Assembly: GCF_033705735.1 (NCBI RefSeq)
Contig: NZ_CP131133.1
Span: 1-64,000, forward strand
Source of the DNA: Shinella zoogloeoides
GTDB taxonomy: Bacteria > Pseudomonadota > Alphaproteobacteria > Rhizobiales > Rhizobiaceae
Direction of reading: 5' to 3'
Length of the DNA stretch: 64,000 nt
In this document: positions 59,922-64,000 of the stretch, piece after piece
Layout of the letters: each line of letters begins with the position of its first letter
Position numbering within the stretch: position 1 is the first letter of the stretch
Translations under genes and position numbers: made by a program
The notes under the pieces: generated by a model
What the model saw: the letters and a program-made list of their open reading frames with translations, nothing else
What the model was told of the DNA's origin: nothing
Database searches by the model: none

Positions 59922-60500
59922 ATGGAAAACCTGCGCATCCGCCGGACATACACGATTGTTGAGGACAAGTTCGAAGACGCAGGCCAGCTTGCACCGGTCC
60001 CCGTGCGGAAGGTGGCTGTGGTCACGGTGCTCGAGAATCCCTACGCAGCCGCCGGCTTCGTAAAAGATTTGTCGCCTCTGACCAAGGGCAGCGTCGAACT
60101 GGGTCGGCGCATGGGCGAAATGGCGTTGGCCGCGCTCGGCGAATACACGGCTCAAGGCTATGGAAAAGGCGGGCTGGTAGGCCTCGGCGGCGAGCAAGAG
60201 CACGCCAATGCCTTGCTCACCACCGTGTTCGCCAACCCCATCCGAGAGGCGATCGGAGGTGGCGAGGCCTGGATATCGTCGATGCAGAAGGTGGTTTCGC
60301 CGGGCGCTACGATCGACATCCCTATGAACCACAAGGATGATGTCTATGTTCGGTCCCATTATGAGGGGATGACCATTACATTGCAGGGGACGCCCATGCC
60401 CGACGAAGTAGCGATCATCTTCTGCCTTGTCAGTGGCGGGCGTATCAATGCGCGCGTTGGCGGCCTGACGCATGAGGAAGTGTCGGCTAGGAGCCGGTAG
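59922..60500 (+). CDS. DUF1185 (amino acid synthesis family) protein
   Basis: A 192-residue protein recognised as the DUF1185 family by VRKVAVVTVLENPYAAAGFV, KGGLVGLGGEQEHANALLTT, FANPIREAIGGGEAWISSMQ and HKDDVYVRSHYEGMTITLQG. The family name refers to amino-acid synthesis but the reaction is not established. It is followed by the enamidase-like gene 34 bases on, so it probably acts on the same compound or a ring-opened product. ATG at 59922. Confidence 0.8.
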   Translation: MENLRIRRTYTIVEDKFEDAGQLAPVPVRKVAVVTVLENPYAAAGFVKDLSPLTKGSVELGRRMGEMALAALGEYTAQGYGKGGLVGLGGEQEHANALLTTVFANPIREAIGGGEAWISSMQKVVSPGATIDIPMNHKDDVYVRSHYEGMTITLQGTPMPDEVAIIFCLVSGGRINARVGGLTHEEVSARSR

Positions 60501-60534
60501 ACGATAACACAATGACAGAGGCTTGAGGTGCGCG

Positions 60535-61731
60535 ATGCGGACGGCGATTGTAAATATAGGGCAGATTCTGACCGGCGATATGACAATGCCCTTCATCGAC
60601 GGGGACACGATCATTTCGGCGGATGGCCGGATAGAATCGGTGGGCACGGGCGAGGCGGACAGTGTGAGGGGGTGCGACGTGGTCATTGACGCCAATGGCA
60701 CCATTGCCATTCCCGGCCTCATTGATTCTCATGTGCATGTCACCTTCGGTGACTACACACCCAGACAGAAGACCGTCGGGTTTTTGGAGAGCTATGTCCA
60801 TGGTGGGGTGACGACGGCGATCAGTGCCTCCGAGGTCCATGTGCCAGGCCGTCCCAAGGATGTTACCGGCATCAAGGCCCTCGCCGTGGCAGCTTCTAAG
60901 TGCTTTCAGACCTACAGGCCCGGCGGTATGCGGGTTCATGCCGGCTCACTGATCCTAGAGCCCGGTCTTGTCGATGCTGATTTCGCCGAACTGACGGCGG
61001 CCGGCGTGTGGATGGTCAAGGCCGGTTTCGGTGCCTTCCAGACGCCCTATGACTACGCTCCATTAGTCAAATTGGCACGAGAACACGGCATGGTCTCGAT
61101 GGTCCATACCGGTGGCTCCTCGATCCCTGGCTCATCGGGTATATGGGCGGATCACCTGCTAAAAATCCGACCCGATATTTCCTACCACGTCAACGGTGGC
61201 CCCATCGCCATGCCGGATGAGGATTTCACGCGTCTGGTCAATGAGTCGGAGATGGCCTTGCAGGTCTGCACCGCGGGGAACCTGCGTACCACGCTTCTCG
61301 TCTCAGACCTCCTCGCGGCTGCCGGCCGCTTGGATCGGCTGCTTATCGCTACCGATACCCCTACCGGCAGCGGAATCATGCCACTTGGCATGCTCTATAC
61401 GATCAGCCATCTAACTTCTCTGGGCAATCTGCCGCCCGAAATCGCCATCGCGGCTGCTACCGGCAACAATGCAATCGCCTATCGGCTGAACAACGGCATC
61501 ATCGCGAGTGGGCGTGACGCCGATATTGTCCTGATCGACTCCTGCATGGGCGGCAGCAAATCGGACGCCCTGTCGAGCCTGCGGAACGGCGATGTGCCGG
61601 CAATCGGGGCCGTGATAACCGACGGAGTTCCGCGCTTCGTCGGGCGCAGCCGAAATACGCCGGAAACCATGCGCCGCGTTAGCGTGGCGCGGAGCAATAT
61701 CGTCCAGGATTTCAGCGCGACGAGCCACTGA
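60535..61731 (+). CDS. enamidase-like amidohydrolase
   Basis: A 398-residue metal-dependent amidohydrolase. Zinc ligands: GLIDSHVHVTFGDY (HxH near residue 66), the histidine pair region MVSMVHTGGSSIPGSSG and YHVNGGP, and the catalytic Asp in LLIATDTPTGSGIMPLG. The stretch GDYTPRQKTVGFLESYVHGG and VTTAISASEVHVPGRPKD agree very closely with what I recall of enamidase of nicotinate fermentation (GDYAPRQKT; GGVTTMIS; FPGRPKD), as does SRNTPETMRR at the end. Enamidase opens the ring of a tetrahydro-oxonicotinate and releases ammonia. GAGGTG precedes ATG 60535. Confidence 0.82.
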   Translation: MRTAIVNIGQILTGDMTMPFIDGDTIISADGRIESVGTGEADSVRGCDVVIDANGTIAIPGLIDSHVHVTFGDYTPRQKTVGFLESYVHGGVTTAISASEVHVPGRPKDVTGIKALAVAASKCFQTYRPGGMRVHAGSLILEPGLVDADFAELTAAGVWMVKAGFGAFQTPYDYAPLVKLAREHGMVSMVHTGGSSIPGSSGIWADHLLKIRPDISYHVNGGPIAMPDEDFTRLVNESEMALQVCTAGNLRTTLLVSDLLAAAGRLDRLLIATDTPTGSGIMPLGMLYTISHLTSLGNLPPEIAIAAATGNNAIAYRLNNGIIASGRDADIVLIDSCMGGSKSDALSSLRNGDVPAIGAVITDGVPRFVGRSRNTPETMRRVSVARSNIVQDFSATSH

Positions 61732-61868
61732 TCGCGCTGGTTCTGACAACTGAAATGAATATCGTCTCGGCTCGCTTGATCGTGTGCGGTGATTGCTGTC
61801 GTGTTCCTCATGAAGACCTTATCCCCGCCGCTGAATCGAGAGGCAGCTACATCGTGTTGACAATAAAA

Positions 61869-61880
61869 TTGTCTTACATT
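61869..61880. promoter_or_regulatory. second operator-like word, inverted
   Basis: TTGTCTTACATT is the exact reverse complement of the word at 59866-59877. It lies between the enamidase-like gene and the transporter genes, about 240 bases before the latter. Confidence 0.5.
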
Positions 61881-61969
61881 AAGGCTGAGTCTTGAGTGTC
61901 TCGATAATGTCGACGGAGGGAGGGGCGCTTCGGGAGGACTGTCTAGATCTCAAGGTCTGCCGCGGAAGC

Positions 61970-62040
61970 GGTGGTACATCCGCCACACGGGTAGCTTCCT
62001 AAGGAGGCAGTAACTCAGAGGGGAAATCCTGTGGCGGGTG
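61970..62040 (+). other. structured leader upstream of the transporter
   Basis: CCGCCACA (61980-61987) pairs with TGTGGCGG (62030-62037) over eight bases; inside, GCTTC and GAGGC (61994-62008) form a hairpin. GTGG at 61971 could instead pair with CCAC at 61982-61985, so two states are possible. It may be a regulatory leader RNA or a fragment of a group II intron domain I (GGTGAAGCAATGAGT downstream has that look). No known riboswitch class was recognised. Confidence 0.35.
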
Positions 62041-62120
62041 AAGCAATGAGTGCCGAACGGAAGAGTTCGCATTGACCGTTTCGGAAGTGCATCCAATCAA
62101 CATATAGAGGGAACAAAGCC

Positions 62121-62852
62121 ATGTTGAAATATTTGTCAGCCGCGGTATTCGCAGGTGTCCTAAGCCTGTCGAACGTTCAGGCTCAGGACGCCACGGTCGC
62201 CTTTCTGAGCGATTTGCAGCCATTCGGCTTTATCCAGGATGGTAAGCATATTGGCTTCGATCTGGATCTCTGGGCCGAGATCGCCAAGGATATCGGGGTG
62301 AAGTATGAAGTCGTCTCGATGGATTTCGGGGCGATGATCCCCGCGCTGCAAACCGGTAATATTGATGCCGCGCTGGCTAGCATGTTCGTCAACGACGCGC
62401 GTAAGCAGGTTATCGACTTTTCTGACACCTATTATGTGTCTGCTTATGGTGTGCTGGCGCATAAGGACGACACATCTATTCAGACCGTTGCCGACTTGGC
62501 GGACAAGTCCATCGCCACCGTTACCGGTGGCGAGGCTGCGGACTGGATTTCTAAAAATCTGCCCAATGCCACCATGAGGCTGTTTCCGAACCTGACAAAC
62601 AGTTTCCTGGAATTCCAGGCCGGGCGTGTCGATGCCGTCATCTATGACTATCCTACGCTCGCCTATTATGCCAACACCGACGGTGCAAGCAATGCGCGCG
62701 TACTCGATGAGACCATCGGCGACCAGTCGGACGTCGCCATCGCTTTCCCCAAGGGTAGCGAACTGGTCACGAAGGTGAATGAGAGTCTCGCCAAGATGCG
62801 CAAAGACGGCCGCTACAACGCGCTGCTCGTTAAGTGGTTCGGCAAGAGCTAA
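62121..62852 (+). CDS. amino-acid ABC transporter substrate-binding protein
   Basis: A 243-residue periplasmic binding protein. Signal peptide at residues 1-22 (MLKYLSAAVFAGVLSLSNVQ, cleaved after AQA). The mature part follows the polar amino-acid family: PFGFIQDGKHIGFDLDLWAE, ASMFVNDARKQVIDFSDTYY with the substrate-binding Arg, and NLTNSFLEFQAGRVDAVIYD. It is the full-length relative of the fragment at 2531-2941. It is the first gene of a transporter operon. Given its neighbours, a cyclic or acidic amino-acid-like compound is a fair guess. Confidence 0.92.
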   Translation: MLKYLSAAVFAGVLSLSNVQAQDATVAFLSDLQPFGFIQDGKHIGFDLDLWAEIAKDIGVKYEVVSMDFGAMIPALQTGNIDAALASMFVNDARKQVIDFSDTYYVSAYGVLAHKDDTSIQTVADLADKSIATVTGGEAADWISKNLPNATMRLFPNLTNSFLEFQAGRVDAVIYDYPTLAYYANTDGASNARVLDETIGDQSDVAIAFPKGSELVTKVNESLAKMRKDGRYNALLVKWFGKS

Positions 62853-63006
62853 CCCCGTTCAGAAGCCGGACAGTAGGGGAGTTCGCGATGCTGTCGCGAT
62901 CTGACGAATTTCCTCTACGGCCACGGCAAAATTTCGCTCGGGCCGTGCGCCCAAAGCTTTCCGGCCCGAGTGAGTTGACCCGTGCTAACCCTCAACAAAG
63001 GACGAA

Positions 63007-63666
63007 GTGATGCTTTTCGACTGGGCAACAGTTGTACAGTCGTTGCCCGCGCTGCTCCGCGCGGCAGGAACGACGGTCTGGCTTTCTGTGCTGGCAATCT
63101 TTTTCGGAATGGCACTCGGGACACTCCTCGGCGTGATTCGAGCCTTTGCACCCAGCTATCTTTCCGTCATCGCCCAACTCTATATTGGCCTGATCCGCGG
63201 TACGCCCCTGGTGGTGCAGATCATGTTTTTCTATTTTGCTCTTCCCATGCTGATGGGCATCCGTCTTTCGGCCACGACTGCCGGCCTCATCGCGCTCATC
63301 GCCAATTCGGCGGCGTATCTGGCCGAAATCGTGCGGGGTGGGTTCCTCGCGGTGCCGAAAGGTCTCAAGGAAGCTGGGCTGGCGATGGGTCTGCCGCTTC
63401 ACAAGGTGATTTCCTCCATAATCGCTCCCGTCGCCTTTCGTGGCATGATCCCAGCGCTGGGAAACCAGTTCATCATCGGAGTCAAGGATACGTCGCTGCT
63501 GATCGTGATCGGGGTGGCGGAACTGACCAGAACTGGCCAGGAGATCATGACACAGAATTACCGGGCGGTCGAAATCTGGTTCACTGTGGCCGCCATCTAT
63601 CTGATCATATTGAGCGTCTTGAGCTACAGCCTCCGTTGGGTCGAGCAGAAGGTTAGAATTTCATGA
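63007..63666 (+). CDS. amino-acid ABC transporter permease
   Basis: A 219-residue permease of the His/Glu/Gln/Arg/opine group with five transmembrane helices. It has the conserved start LPALLRAAGTTVWLSVLAIF and the EAA loop EIVRGGFLAVPKGLKEAGLA MGLPLHKV. ATG at 63007; the last four bases overlap the ATPase gene. Confidence 0.93.
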   Translation: MMLFDWATVVQSLPALLRAAGTTVWLSVLAIFFGMALGTLLGVIRAFAPSYLSVIAQLYIGLIRGTPLVVQIMFFYFALPMLMGIRLSATTAGLIALIANSAAYLAEIVRGGFLAVPKGLKEAGLAMGLPLHKVISSIIAPVAFRGMIPALGNQFIIGVKDTSLLIVIGVAELTRTGQEIMTQNYRAVEIWFTVAAIYLIILSVLSYSLRWVEQKVRIS

Positions 63667-64000
63667 GCATGGTGCAATTCTCCGATGTCGTGAAACGCTT
63701 CGGCGACTTCCAAGTCCTCAAGGGGATCAACCTTTCGATTGATCCGGGCGAAATCGTCTTTCTGGTGGGGCCTTCCGGATCGGGAAAATCGACGCTCTTG
63801 CGCTGTATCAACGTGCTCGAAACCATCAATGAAGGCGATCTGGTCGTCGATGGTATCAGCGTGAGGGGCAGCAGGCGGGATATACGCCAGATCCGGCTCG
63901 AAGCGGGCATGGTGTTTCAGCAGTTCAATCTGTTTCCGCATCTGACCGCTCTTGAAAATGTGATGTTCGGCCCGATAAAGGCCAGGGGCGTCTCGCGCGC
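63663..64000 (+). CDS. amino-acid ABC transporter ATPase, cut by window end
   Basis: The first 112 residues of an ABC ATPase: Walker A VFLVGPSGSGKSTLLRCINV, and the Q-loop MVFQQFNLFPHLTALENVMF. Family length is about 245 residues; the signature and Walker B motifs lie beyond the window. It overlaps the permease stop by ATGA. Confidence 0.93.
   Translation, partial: MSMVQFSDVVKRFGDFQVLKGINLSIDPGEIVFLVGPSGSGKSTLLRCINVLETINEGDLVVDGISVRGSRRDIRQIRLEAGMVFQQFNLFPHLTALENVMFGPIKARGVSR

Overview
This window looks like a stretch of a large accessory replicon from an alphaproteobacterium (Rhizobiales or Rhodobacterales; the sequence does not decide between them). The main evidence is a complete repABC replication and partition module, a plasmid family known only from Alphaproteobacteria. 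A VirB-type type IV secretion (T4SS) operon, a RIT element (three tyrosine recombinases), a Tn5053/Tn402-type transposon and a DUF1403/ScpB pair fit the same picture. Most genes are GC-rich; the stretch around 1.2-1.9 kb is visibly more AT-rich. No rRNA, tRNA or CRISPR array was recognised.

Layout. 0-2.9 kb: transposase debris (ISL3, IS630, IS3) and the 3' part of an amino-acid ABC substrate-binding gene. 3.1-10.6 kb: a catabolic cluster with a divergent Asp/Glu-racemase or maleate-isomerase-like gene, two tandem type II dehydroquinase-like genes, a three-subunit molybdenum hydroxylase, a succinate-semialdehyde-type aldehyde dehydrogenase and a carboxymuconolactone decarboxylase-like protein. 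10.7-19.8 kb: an insertion-sequence pile-up with a complete IS701-type element (perfect ends, CTAG duplication) beside an IS427-type element that contains an IS1111-type element, which is itself split by a RIT element with 55-bp inverted repeats. 19.9-30.0 kb: virB11 to virB1 on the minus strand with an entry-exclusion lipoprotein gene, then a divergent small regulator. 30.8-34.8 kb: repA-repB-repC, an antisense RNA between repB and repC, and two parS-like palindromes after repC. 34.8-40.7 kb: a Toprim-type protein, two divergent transporter/regulator pairs (MFS/Lrp and DMT/LysR) and a DUF6283 protein. 40.7-46.1 kb: a tyrosine integrase and a tniA-tniB-tniQ transposon with repeated end sites. 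46.3-47.9 kb: DUF1403 and ScpB-like genes.

48.1-55.3 kb: a five-gene operon with overlapping or nearly overlapping genes: a SIS-like plus HAD phosphatase, a PRTase-like protein, an ORC/CDC6-like P-loop ATPase, an uncharacterised Rossmann-like protein and a PfkB kinase carrying cysteine knuckles. This is the best candidate for a poorly described system, plausibly a conflict/defence or nucleotide-modifying island.

55.7-59.7 kb: a complete IS3-type element, a second RIT-like recombinase next to a chimeric ORF that fuses the N-terminus of a SulP permease to a recombinase C-terminus, and IS1111/IS427 remnants. 59.7-64.0 kb: a GntR regulator cut off by the IS, then a DUF1185 protein, an enamidase-like amidohydrolase and a polar amino-acid ABC transporter running off the window. 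The two catabolic blocks (3-10 kb and 60-64 kb) share a paralogous binding protein and a similar 12-base operator-like word, and enamidase belongs to nicotinate ring degradation. I infer that they are parts of one N-heterocycle catabolic programme scattered by insertion sequences; the substrate is not known.
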